From Gimesia alba (lineage in GTDB: Bacteria; Planctomycetota; Planctomycetia; Planctomycetales; Planctomycetaceae), in NCBI RefSeq assembly GCF_007744675.1, contig NZ_CP036269.1, positions 6,437,046-6,501,045 on the forward strand: 64,000 nucleotides of DNA. Reading direction: 5' to 3'. A program made the translations under genes and the position numbers. The notes under the pieces are model-generated. The model was not told the DNA's origin and ran no database searches. It was given only the letters and a program-made list of their open reading frames with translations. This document shows, piece after piece, positions 1 to 7,723 of this stretch. The first letter of the stretch is position 1; every line of letters begins with the position of its first letter.

Positions 1-2143
1 ATTTGGAAAACGGTTTTAGTGCTGCGAGGCCCGAATCATCGATCTGCGTGTCCTTTAGATTCAGAACTGAAATCTGGTGGAGCTGATTCAAATGTTTCAA
101 TCCCGTACTGGTAATTTTGGTGCCTTGCAGGTTGAGGTATTTTATGTTGATTAATTTCCGTAAATGCATCAGGCCAGAGTCGGTCACGGCGGTCTCTCGA
201 AGACTTAATGAGTGTAGTTTCGTGAGATTCGAGAGCGCTGCCAGATTCGCATCACCAATTTGATTCAACCCAAGTTTCAACGAAGCGAGTTCTGTTAACT
301 GCACCAGAATATTTAAACCGGCATCGGTTATTTTTGTATTCGTGAGAGACAAAGTCTGCAAATGAGACAAGCAGGCGAGATGTTCTAAACCGGCATCATC
401 AATAGGTGCCTTCGATACATCCAACGATTTCAGTTGGGGTAGCGTTTTTATTTCGTGAAAACCAGCTCCTGTAACCCGGGTACCATCGATACTTAATGTT
501 TCCAGATTCGAGAGTCCTTTCAAATTGACAAGCCCCGCATCGGTTAATGGCAGGCTGCTTAGATGCAACTTTCGTAAAGCGGGATAATTTTTGAGAGAGG
601 CAAGTCCGGCTTCAGTGATGGAGGTTCGGCTCAGATCCAGCTCTTTAAGCTTGGTCAAACCTTTGAGAACAGCCAGGCCGTTATCTGTAATCCGCGCCCC
701 CGATAATTTGAGCTGTTCCAGTTCCGTCAAACCGGACAGGTGCACCAGTCCTTTGTCTGTGAATTTTGTAGACTGAAGGCTGAGCGATTTCAAAGTCGAA
801 AGTTCTTTGAAATGCTCTAACTGAGTGTCAGTCACTTGATTTCCAGAAAGACTGACCGAGGTCACCACTTCTGAAGTTTGAAAGGGAGCTTTCTGTTGTC
901 TGGTTATCATCACCCGCGCCCGCAGGGCTCTCAACGCGGCGATGGCGCGCTGAGTATTCATAGAAAGCTTGAAAGTAAATTCGATTTTGCAGTTTGGGAG
1001 TGCGGACTGTAGCTGCTTAACCCCCTGATTTGTCACATTCGTTTTCTGTAGATTCAAATATTTGAGTTTGTTGAGTTTCTTCAGATGGATTAATCCCGCA
1101 TCACTCACCCTGGTATCATTCAGATTCAGGCTTGTTAATTTCTGGTGTTTTACAATATGAACCAGACCTGAATCGGATAGAGGCGAATGCATTAACGACA
1201 GAAAGTTTAAGCTGGTATGGTTTTTGAGAACTGCCAGCCCCTCACCTTTGACACTTGTGGAATTGAGAATCAGCGACCTCAAATCCTGACTCTCTTTCAG
1301 GCATTTCAGTTTGTGATCATCAACCTGTCTGCCGGAAAGCGTAACGCCAATGATATGTTTGATTTGATTCGTGCTGCTATAAGAAACAGAACCGTGTAAC
1401 TGCTTCACCTGAGCAACCAGAGCCTGGTCTGCCGACGAAAGCGGACGAGTGAATTCAATTTTGCAATCCGGCAATGCGGCCCGGAGTTGATCAACTCCAG
1501 ACTGACTCACGAGGGTGTGTCCCAGATCCAAATACTTCAGGTTTTTGAAATGGTAAAGATGTTTCAACCCGGCATCACTGACCTGGGTCTCAAATAGATT
1601 CAATGATTTCAGCTGCTTGAGATCTTTGAGATACACCAGTCCGTCATTGGAAACATGCGTTCCCAGCAGCCAGAGTGTTTGCAGTTTTGTGAGCCCTTGG
1701 AGATGCTTCAACGCATCATCAGAAAGCGCCGCATTTCGAATGTAAAGGTGCGTTAAGGCTGGAAAGTTTTTCAGATAAGCTAGCGACTCATCCTTGAGGG
1801 GGCTTCTGATAAATTCCAGATTTTCCAGTTTGGTCAAACCAGTAAGATGTTTGAGCCCACTACCAGTCACCTTGGTTTGATAAAAGCCCAGCTTCCTGAC
1901 ATGGGTCAAATCTTTCAAAATCACAAGCCCGGCATCATCAATTTGCGAGTTTGAGAAAGAGATGGCTTCAATCTTCGGGTTTGAACCTGTCTTCGCAAAT
2001 TCAACTTTACCATGCAACGCTTTGATCCGCTGCACTGCCTGCTCTTGAGACAAATTAATTTTAGAAGCAGGGGGAACTTTCTGAGACCTGCAAACAGAGC
2101 CTGTCAGACAGAAGAGCAGTAAAAAAAACAGTGTAGTTCGCAT
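1..2143 (-). CDS. Secreted leucine-rich-repeat protein (3' end outside window)
   Basis: The reading frame is open from an ATG at 2143 to the window edge, so at least 714 residues are encoded and the C-terminus is missing. The first ~20 residues (MRTTLFFLLLFCLTGSVC) look like a signal peptide, so the protein is probably exported. The rest is a chain of ~24-residue repeats of the form L-x-x-L-x-x-L-x-L-x-x-T-x-[VI]-[TS]-D-x-G-L, grouped into blocks separated by segments such as LPDCKIEFT. This is the leucine-rich-repeat pattern common in planctomycete secreted proteins and usually read as a protein-binding solenoid. No catalytic domain is visible in the part present. The binding partner cannot be told from sequence. 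The call as an LRR protein is firm; the role is unknown. Confidence 0.9.
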   Translation of the reverse strand, partial: MRTTLFFLLLFCLTGSVCRSQKVPPASKINLSQEQAVQRIKALHGKVEFAKTGSNPKIEAISFSNSQIDDAGLVILKDLTHVRKLGFYQTKVTGSGLKHLTGLTKLENLEFIRSPLKDESLAYLKNFPALTHLYIRNAALSDDALKHLQGLTKLQTLWLLGTHVSNDGLVYLKDLKQLKSLNLFETQVSDAGLKHLYHFKNLKYLDLGHTLVSQSGVDQLRAALPDCKIEFTRPLSSADQALVAQVKQLHGSVSYSSTNQIKHIIGVTLSGRQVDDHKLKCLKESQDLRSLILNSTSVKGEGLAVLKNHTSLNFLSLMHSPLSDSGLVHIVKHQKLTSLNLNDTRVSDAGLIHLKKLNKLKYLNLQKTNVTNQGVKQLQSALPNCKIEFTFKLSMNTQRAIAALRALRARVMITRQQKAPFQTSEVVTSVSLSGNQVTDTQLEHFKELSTLKSLSLQSTKFTDKGLVHLSGLTELEQLKLSGARITDNGLAVLKGLTKLKELDLSRTSITEAGLASLKNYPALRKLHLSSLPLTDAGLVNLKGLSNLETLSIDGTRVTGAGFHEIKTLPQLKSLDVSKAPIDDAGLEHLACLSHLQTLSLTNTKITDAGLNILVQLTELASLKLGLNQIGDANLAALSNLTKLHSLSLRETAVTDSGLMHLRKLINIKYLNLQGTKITSTGLKHLNQLHQISVLNLKDTQIDDSGLAALKPFSK

Positions 2144-2289
2144 TATGGTGTGGTTCCAAAAGGAAAGATAAACAGCAGGCTGACAGAACGCGATTGCACT
2201 AATGAATACAACTATAACATTGTACGCACATCAATTCCAATACTGCGATCATTCGACTTGAAAATCCGAGCTGTCAACAAATGCAATCA

Positions 2290-3600
2290 CTAAAGCAACT
2301 GCCGGGCTTTGATATCTAAATAGCGGCTAATGAGATTCACCGACAGATTTTCCGGCAGCGTGTCCAGCACCAGCAGGCCGGACTTTTGCAGTGATGCGAT
2401 TTGTGTGGTTTGCGTTGCCACAATATCCGCGGCGGCGGCGACCTGAAAGGCTTCGCGGTCCGTCTCCGGAATCGCATTCATCCGATGTTGTAGCGGCACG
2501 TTTCGCAAAAATGCAGACAACACCAGATGCGGCCAGCGCATCATTCGCAGTGAATCGCTGAGGTGGCTCAGATGCACTTCATCCAAAGCATGCGTCAAAA
2601 CGACCACCAGCGAACGCTTACGGTAACGCAGCTGAAGTTGCTCGGACATCAACTGATAATCGGAGGCTTCATAAACCGGCTCCAGATCGTAAACCTGTCG
2701 GATCAGTTTCTGAATCGAACCGGCGCCCCGAATTGGGGGTACCCAGCGCTCCACCTTGTTCGAGCAGGCCATCAGCGAAACCGTGTCCCCCTGTCGCAGC
2801 GCGATATAGCTCAGTAAAATCGCCGCGTTCAAAGCCCGATCAAAGTGCGTCACCCCTTCCGCCTCATTGCACATCGAGCGGCCGCAGTCGATCAGAATGA
2901 TGATGTTCTGATTTTTTTCGACAACGTACTCCCGACTGATTAACTCCTGATGCCGCGATGTTGCTTTCCAGTCGATACTGCGAAATTCATCACCCCGCCG
3001 ATACTCGCGCAAACGCTCAAATTCCGTTCCGCGCCCTTTTAAACGGGAGAGCCGAATTCCTGTCTCTGCCAGCCGATTGCGGCGGGCCAGCAGTTCAACG
3101 CCATGCACGGCTTTGATATCCGGGTAGATACGTACTTCCTGATGAATGTCCCGCTCGTCATATACCGTCCATAAACCGAGCCGACTTTTCATCTGCAGAA
3201 AGACCCGACGAAACCGGTTTTTCCCCCGATGCAACGGCTCCACATGATAGATGCTGTAATGATGCTTATTCGGTATCAGCTTGATATCAAACGGAAGATC
3301 GGAATAATGACAGGGCAACGGCGGCTCATCATGCACGTGAATCAACAGCGAAACCGGACCCCGATTCGTAAACCAGAGTTTCACACTGTTCTGCGTGCCG
3401 ACACTGAGCACATCGCTGACATCACGGTACACTTCAATCGCCAGCAGAGAAGGAGTGATGACCAAATCTACCAGCGACAGCAGAAAGACTCCCAGACAGA
3501 TCAGGATGCCGATTTGCCCTGCTTCAGCCCAAACGGTTCCCAATGCAAAAGGGACCATCGCGGACGCGAATAGAAACAGTAATGGGAGTCGCGGCATCAT
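2290..3600 (-). CDS. DUF58 / von Willebrand-like domain protein
   Basis: A 436-residue protein with two N-terminal membrane segments (about 5-25 and 30-50), a beta-rich middle and a C-terminal DUF58 domain. The DUF58 signature is seen around GRGTEFERLREYRRGDEFR and IDWKATSR, followed by a vWA-like start (IIILIDCGRSM, a metal-site-like D-x-G-x-S). DUF58 proteins are typically encoded beside MoxR-type AAA ATPases, and that is so here: the start ATG overlaps the TGA of the upstream moxR-like gene, which implies translational coupling. In such pairs the ATPase is thought to act as a chaperone or metal-insertion factor for the vWA partner. The specific substrate in this organism is not known. Confidence 0.88.
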   Translation of the reverse strand: MMPRLPLLFLFASAMVPFALGTVWAEAGQIGILICLGVFLLSLVDLVITPSLLAIEVYRDVSDVLSVGTQNSVKLWFTNRGPVSLLIHVHDEPPLPCHYSDLPFDIKLIPNKHHYSIYHVEPLHRGKNRFRRVFLQMKSRLGLWTVYDERDIHQEVRIYPDIKAVHGVELLARRNRLAETGIRLSRLKGRGTEFERLREYRRGDEFRSIDWKATSRHQELISREYVVEKNQNIIILIDCGRSMCNEAEGVTHFDRALNAAILLSYIALRQGDTVSLMACSNKVERWVPPIRGAGSIQKLIRQVYDLEPVYEASDYQLMSEQLQLRYRKRSLVVVLTHALDEVHLSHLSDSLRMMRWPHLVLSAFLRNVPLQHRMNAIPETDREAFQVAAAADIVATQTTQIASLQKSGLLVLDTLPENLSVNLISRYLDIKARQLL

Positions 3601-4556
3601 TGGCGAGGCGCCTCGACACTTTCCAGGATTTCGCGAATCACGTCATCCACATTCATGCCTTCAATTTCCGCTTCGGGATGTAGACGAATCCGATGGCGAA
3701 GAATCGGTAGCGCCAGTTCTTTCACATCATCGGGAACCACAAAGTCACGCCCCTGACAGGCTGCCATCACGCGGGAACCAATCAGCAGATTCACACTCGC
3801 ACGGGGGCTCGCCCCCACCTCAATCGTATGCCAGCTGCGGGTCCGCGAAACAATCGAGGTGATGTATTGAATGATCGAAGGCTCGACAATAATTTCGGTG
3901 GCCCGTTTCTGAATCTGCAGAATGATTTCGGTATTCAACACAGATTCCATGCCGAAACTGCCCAGGTCGCGGTTATCCTTACCGTCAGCATACAGTTTGA
4001 GAATCTCGTTTTCCTGATCCTGCGTCGGATAATCGACCATCAGCTTGAACATGAAACGATCCAGCTGCGCTTCGGGCAGCGGATAGGTTCCTTCCTGTTC
4101 CAGTGGGTTCTGCGTCGCAATCGTGAGAAAGGGACGTTCGAGCGGATAAGTTTTGCCATCGACGGAAACCTGATGTTCCTGCATCGCTTCCAGTAACGCC
4201 GATTGTGTTTTGGCGGGAGCCCGGTTGACTTCATCGGCCAACAGCAGATTGGTAAATAGCGGCCCCTGATTGAAGGTAAAGACTTTCTCGTGCATGTCAT
4301 ACACGGAATGCCCTGTGATATCCGAAGGCATCAGGTCGGGCGTAAATTGAATCCGACGAAACTCGCTCGACAGCACGTGGCTGAGTGCATTCACCAGCAG
4401 TGTTTTCCCCAAGCCGGGCACGCCTTCGATCAGCACATTCCCTTCACAGAATAACGCGATCAAAACGCCTTCTACCAGATCTTCCTGACCCATGAGAACT
4501 TTTCCCACTTCGGCCAGTGAGCGTTGATAGTAATCTTCGATTTGAGAAACATCCAT
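3597..4556 (-). CDS. MoxR-family AAA+ ATPase
   Basis: A 319-residue ATPase from an ATG at 4556. A TTG 45 bases upstream would add 15 residues but has no better ribosome site, so the ATG is preferred. Walker A is GVPGLGKT, Walker B LLLADEVNRAP, followed by sensor-1-like FLTIATQNPLEQEGTYPLPEAQ (key residues TQNP) and the C-terminal lid segment VGASPRASVNLL. This order is diagnostic of the MoxR AAA_3 family. It forms an overlapping operon with the DUF58 gene downstream. Members are ATP-dependent chaperones that remodel vWA-containing partners in the cytoplasm. I saw no extra domain. Confidence 0.93.
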   Translation of the reverse strand: MDVSQIEDYYQRSLAEVGKVLMGQEDLVEGVLIALFCEGNVLIEGVPGLGKTLLVNALSHVLSSEFRRIQFTPDLMPSDITGHSVYDMHEKVFTFNQGPLFTNLLLADEVNRAPAKTQSALLEAMQEHQVSVDGKTYPLERPFLTIATQNPLEQEGTYPLPEAQLDRFMFKLMVDYPTQDQENEILKLYADGKDNRDLGSFGMESVLNTEIILQIQKRATEIIVEPSIIQYITSIVSRTRSWHTIEVGASPRASVNLLIGSRVMAACQGRDFVVPDDVKELALPILRHRIRLHPEAEIEGMNVDDVIREILESVEAPRQ

Positions 4557-5113
4557 GAATGAACCGTAACCCTGACTGTCTAGCTGAAGTATGTAAATCA
4601 AACACGATTCGGAAATCGCCGATCCGGAACTGATGTTCCCTGAGCCGTTTATTCTAAATCCAATCCGGTTCGAATTTCGAGCAACTCAGTCAAGAACTGA
4701 CCGTTTTTTTCAAATTGGCTGATATCAACACACACTGTCCTGACTCCTGAAGTTCACCTGACCAGATTGAGTTGGGACTGAAAAATTTCCTCTTGACGCC
4801 CTCCCGCACTTCGCCATCATCCCAGTTGCGCGTCGCGCGCGTGAGCACCACTGGTTCAGGTGAAAAAGTGAAACCGGTTTTAACCGCACCTGCAAAAAAA
4901 CGCTTGTTTTAGAACGATTATTCAAATGGAATCCTCGAAAAGTTATGCGGGTCGACACACATCGCCACACAACCGCCCCCCTGTCAACCAGTCCCACCAC
5001 AGCCCCAACACACATCTGCACTCCTTCGCCAACCATTTCGTTTCTCTCCCCCTTGACCGCCCCACGCCCTTCCTGAAAATAGTCACGATTTCATACCAGA
5101 AAAAAGTAGGGTG

Positions 5114-5131
5114 CGGCCCTATGTGGCCGCC
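5114..5131. repeat. GC-rich palindromic hairpin
   Basis: A perfect 6-bp stem, GCGGCC pairing with GGCCGC around the loop CTATGT, extended by flanking GGG/CCC with a one-base bulge. It has no U tract on either strand, so it is not an intrinsic terminator. It resembles the extragenic palindromes elsewhere in this window but differs in sequence. Confidence 0.5.
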
Positions 5132-5298
5132 CGCGGTATCGACGTAATTTATGTCAGCCCCAACGAATGTTCTTACAGAAAACAAAATTGACTTTTCGTG
5201 CCCTTTCGTGTTTTTCGTGGTAGCAAAAAACAAACCAGACCATGGCAGCCTATGTCGCTTTTGGCTTGCCAACAGCGATCAAACAAAAGAAAATCCAC

Positions 5299-5335
5299 CC
5301 ACCCTGAGCGGGTCGGCGCTAGCCGCCGTTTTTGA
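5299..5335 (+). repeat. REP-like palindrome, class 2 (uninterrupted copy)
   Basis: The core CGGC-GCTA-GCCG forms a small hairpin, preceded by CCACCCTGAGCGGGT and followed by CCGTTTTTGA. A second copy of this sequence lies at 6479-6712, but there it is split in the middle by a 194-bp element, exactly after the CTAG inside the loop/stem. This copy therefore serves as the empty-site reference for that insertion. Confidence 0.7.
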
Positions 5336-5377
5336 TACAGGAAACCTAAGCCCTCAAAAACAAACTCTCACGCAAAA

Positions 5378-5430
5378 CAAATCCTACCAGATATCCCCGC
5401 CCCCACGCAGATAAACACCCCGCACTGAAA
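5378..5430 (+). repeat. Dispersed ~53-bp repeat, copy 1
   Basis: By-eye alignment with 11527-11578 gives about four in five identical positions and one single-base gap, both beginning CAAAT and ending CCGCACTGAAA. Both copies lie just downstream of a REP-like palindrome in a non-coding gap. No coding capacity is seen. Confidence 0.55.
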
Positions 5431-5532
5431 TTCATTGATCATGAACATACATTCTGATAGATTGAAACCGTCTCAAATTTTGGCTATCAATATTGATCCG
5501 ACTGAAATCTTTCTAGACTGAATGCAAACATT

Positions 5533-5910
5533 ATGGCAACTGACGAAACACACAATGCTGAACTGACCGCATACGTGAAGCGACTGACATGGGTTTCTAT
5601 CGCAAATCTTGTTGTGATGGTTGTGCTGCTGGTCGCCCTGGTAGCGATGATGATCCCCAAACTGGAACGTGCTGTCGCCACGACGGAACGTGTCGAAGCG
5701 CGGTTCCAATCGTTCGCGGATGACGTGCAACCTGTCATCGGAGCCGGAGCCGGCAAGGCTGTCGAGACCATCAAGAGTATGGATGCAAAACGACTTTCCG
5801 AAACTGCGACGGAGAGTTCGGACAAGACGATTCGTGCGCTGGGTGAACGTGCCAAACGCTACCTCGACCGGGACAAAAAGAATTCCGAGAAACCGGATTC
5901 CACTGATTGA
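5533..5910 (+). CDS. Small single-pass membrane protein of unknown function
   Basis: A 125-residue frame from ATG. Residues ~20-42 (IANLVVMVVLLVALVAMMIP) form one strong membrane helix. The remainder is a charged, helix-prone segment with K/R/E/D-rich stretches and a hydrophilic C-terminus, suggesting a membrane-anchored coiled-coil-like tail. The ribosome site is weak. I do not recognise a family, although the layout recalls DUF948-like proteins. The clean membrane helix plus regular codon use argue that it is real. Confidence 0.6.
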   Translation: MATDETHNAELTAYVKRLTWVSIANLVVMVVLLVALVAMMIPKLERAVATTERVEARFQSFADDVQPVIGAGAGKAVETIKSMDAKRLSETATESSDKTIRALGERAKRYLDRDKKNSEKPDSTD

Positions 5911-6048
5911 TCCCCGCTGGTTGTAACTCAAAGTGGCGGATCACCATGGCATACACCGGAACGGGGCTTGCGAGCGTTTTGACGTAGACAATCAACTTTC
6001 CTGGTCTGGTGATGCCGATCGTAATTCACCTGAAGAAAGGGAGCCCCA

Positions 6049-6471
6049 TTGACTGACGTCGATACCAGGTATGTCAACACAGACCTCGATTTGCTTTCGC
6101 CGTTCGCGTTTGATGTTCTCCACACGGAACTCGCCGCTTTGTGCTGTCCTTTGCACTACGCGGAAACTGCAAACGGTACATGGTCGGCTTGCTACGAGGC
6201 AAATCAACTACAGTCAGACGCCCCGAACGACATCGGTGCCTTTCTTGCTGCGATCGCAAAGTTATCTGATTCAGCCACGGCTCAACTTGCCGCCTGCACA
6301 AAACGCGATTTCAACGTCGGATTCGATTGCTGGGACTCATGGGGATTTAATTACGCTTTCCCGCTTGACCTGCTCACGCAGGTTGCCAATGCCGGGTTCT
6401 CGATTTCGATTACGCTCTACCCGATGCGCAAGACAGACGGCACTCCCAGGCTCGACCCAGACAAAGAATAA
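6049..6471 (+). CDS. Hypothetical 140-residue soluble protein
   Basis: The frame starts with TTG at 6049, placed 5 bases after a good ribosome site (AAGGGAG at 6037-6043), which decides the start. There is no signal peptide or membrane helix. The protein is acidic and cysteine-containing; the clearest conserved-looking stretch is near residues 90-115 (FNVGFDCWDSWGFNYAFPL). Its size and composition resemble small immunity-type proteins of polymorphic toxin loci, but that is only an impression and no toxin gene is adjacent. Immediately downstream is a palindrome split by a 194-bp element, so this gene sits in a rearranging region. Confidence 0.65.
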   Translation: MTDVDTRYVNTDLDLLSPFAFDVLHTELAALCCPLHYAETANGTWSACYEANQLQSDAPNDIGAFLAAIAKLSDSATAQLAACTKRDFNVGFDCWDSWGFNYAFPLDLLTQVANAGFSISITLYPMRKTDGTPRLDPDKE

Positions 6472-6502
6472 CCACCATCCACCCTGAGCGGCACGGCGCG
6501 AG

Positions 6503-6696
6503 GTAGCGTATATTTATTAGTTCTGAGAGTGATTTTGTGGTCTATAGAGTTATCAATGTAATAATTCTCCGTGGCCGACAGTGTGCTGTTGCTCTTATTT
6601 TAAGGACTATGACCGTAATAAATGCCCATTAGCCGCAGGGCGTTAGCCCCGGTTTTCTTCCATTTGCAAAGAGATATTCGAAATGTGAAACGCTAC
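6503..6696 (+). mobile_element. 194-bp MITE-like element, copy A
   Basis: The ends are GTAGCGT and ACGCTAC, perfect 7-bp inverted repeats. It is exactly the same length as copies at 40487-40680 and 54183-54376. It aligns with the 40.5-kb copy through much of its length, notably GTTCTGA, GATTTTG, GCCGACAGTGT and TGACCG-AGTAAT-like blocks, and contains the REP palindrome at 6629-6654. It encodes nothing. It interrupts the class 2 palindrome and is flanked by CGAG/CTAG. Lack of a transposase plus inverted ends make it a non-autonomous element. CTAG-type 4-bp targets are known for some IS5-group transposases, but the source transposase is not in this window. Confidence 0.78.
6629..6654 (+). repeat. 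REP palindrome (class 1)
   Basis: The sequence TTAGCCGCAGGGCGTTAGCC continues CCGGTT. The core GGGC-GTTA-GCCC makes a hairpin, extended after a CA bulge by AGCCG/CGGTT with one G-T wobble. This is the most faithful form of a family found about ten times in the window, always outside genes. Confidence 0.8.
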
Positions 6697-6821
6697 CTAG
6701 CCGCCGGTTTTGAACCTACCAATAATCTTCCGCGTGCACAGGAATCCCAATTGATCGCCATTCGCGGTCCTGATAAATTGAGTCAGAATATATTCCTGTC
6801 TACGGTGAGGCTTAAAAAGTC

Positions 6822-7094
6822 ATGCGAAAACAATCTTTGGGACTGCGAAACCCGGAAGAGATCCCTCTCGCTGGCACCACGCTTCGCGCACTCATGTCCG
6901 AGAAGATCACCGTAGCTCAGGCGAGAAGCGAATTACAGAACTCCGGAGATCCGGGCGACCTGCTACGAAACGAAGACGAGGTTTGGCGGTTCCGAACTCC
7001 TGCCTGGACATGGTCGACAATGTCAGGTGTAGAAGGCATCGTAGTCCTTCGCGACGGCCTCGCCGCCCATTGGCTTGTCACTCGAATGAACTGA
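6822..7094 (+). CDS. Hypothetical 90-residue protein
   Basis: A short soluble protein starting with ATG. The N-terminal half contains a basic helical stretch (ITVAQARSELQ) and the C-terminal half is rich in Trp and aromatic residues (VWRFRTPAWTW) ending in a hydrophobic strand-like part. No signal peptide or known domain is recognised. The ribosome site is poor (GTGAGG about 12 bases upstream). It lies between repeats and a secreted-protein gene on the same strand. It may be genuine but the evidence is thin. Confidence 0.45.
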   Translation: MRKQSLGLRNPEEIPLAGTTLRALMSEKITVAQARSELQNSGDPGDLLRNEDEVWRFRTPAWTWSTMSGVEGIVVLRDGLAAHWLVTRMN

Positions 7095-7172
7095 CCATCA
7101 ACCTGGCAATCCTAATACATCCTCCTGATGGGAACATGCAGGTGATTCTGTCCGATTGAAAAGGAGATAAAA

Positions 7173-7643
7173 ATGAAACCACGTCTTTTTCTACTTCTCT
7201 TCATGGCAATGATCTGTAGCGCAGACGCAGCAGACCGAAAACGTTCCAACTTTCCGAAGCGTAATCTCAATCGAGACAGCATCGTTGCCAAGATTAATAC
7301 AGTAACCGTTCTCAAATTCGAGACGGATAAACCAATCTCAGAGCTACGCTTCTTCTTCAACGGAAAGCAGATTCAGCGGGAACTGGTAAAGACAGACAAG
7401 ACCGGACTCTATCTTGCTGTTGTCCCATTGAACCACAGGATCGATCTCCATGCCAAAGTTGGTGGCAAAAATAACCTCTTCACCGCAAAACTACCGCTAC
7501 TGCTCCGCTCCGACGTAATTGAACAGGAATCATATGGGCCCGGAAAAAAACTCAAGCTGAAAGACTGGACCGAGGTCTATACCATCTCCCGATCCGATTT
7601 CAAAGGGAAGAACATCGGCAGTTTGAAAGTTGAGGTCAAATGA
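7173..7643 (+). CDS. Secreted hypothetical protein, 156 residues
   Basis: A near-ideal ribosome site (AAGGAGA) stands 5 bases before the ATG. Residues 1-19 (MKPRLFLLLFMAMICSADA) are a classical signal peptide with an A-x-A-like cleavage site, so export is predicted. The mature part is basic and beta-rich (TVTVLKFETDKPISELRFFF region), suggestive of a small immunoglobulin-like or beta-sandwich fold, with no catalytic motif. It is convergent with the hydrolase gene that ends at 7724. Function unknown. Confidence 0.75.
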   Translation: MKPRLFLLLFMAMICSADAADRKRSNFPKRNLNRDSIVAKINTVTVLKFETDKPISELRFFFNGKQIQRELVKTDKTGLYLAVVPLNHRIDLHAKVGGKNNLFTAKLPLLLRSDVIEQESYGPGKKLKLKDWTEVYTISRSDFKGKNIGSLKVEVK

Positions 7644-7698
7644 ACTAGGAATGAAGCACTGTCGGACAAGCTATTTAGTACGGACACATTGGTAACAA

Positions 7699-7716
7699 CC
7701 GTTCGTCGTCGAACGG
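7699..7716. repeat. Perfect hairpin between convergent genes
   Basis: CCGTTCG and CGAACGG form a perfect 7-bp stem around TCGT, 56 bases after the secreted-protein stop and 8 bases before the last codon of the opposing hydrolase gene. There is no U tract, so a terminator role is only possible, not shown. Confidence 0.4.
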
Positions 7717-7723
7717 AAGCAGC

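Larger units (their letters stand above)
4557..5532. other. Intergenic region with several repeat-like sequences
   Basis: Nearly 1 kb without a convincing gene. Short open frames on both strands overlap each other and show no domain, signal peptide or ribosome site. The last third is repeat-rich: a GC-rich hairpin at 5114-5131, a spaced TTCGTG triplet at 5195-5219, a REP-like palindrome at 5299-5335 and a dispersed 53-bp repeat at 5378-5430. Confidence 0.6.
6479..6712 (+). repeat. Class 2 REP-like palindrome interrupted by the 194-bp element
   Basis: Left part 6479-6502 reads CCACCCTGAGCG then GCACGGCGCGAG; right part 6697-6712 reads CTAGCCGCCGGTTTTGA minus its last base. Joined at the CTAG they match the intact copy at 5299-5335 closely. 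The flanking tetranucleotides are CGAG (left) and CTAG (right), consistent with a 4-bp target duplication in which one copy has since mutated. Confidence 0.7.

Noticed and set aside
1-2143. Periodic DNA repeats about 72 bases long
   Set aside because: The period equals 24 codons and lies in one open frame; it is the LRR coding pattern, not a tandem or CRISPR repeat.
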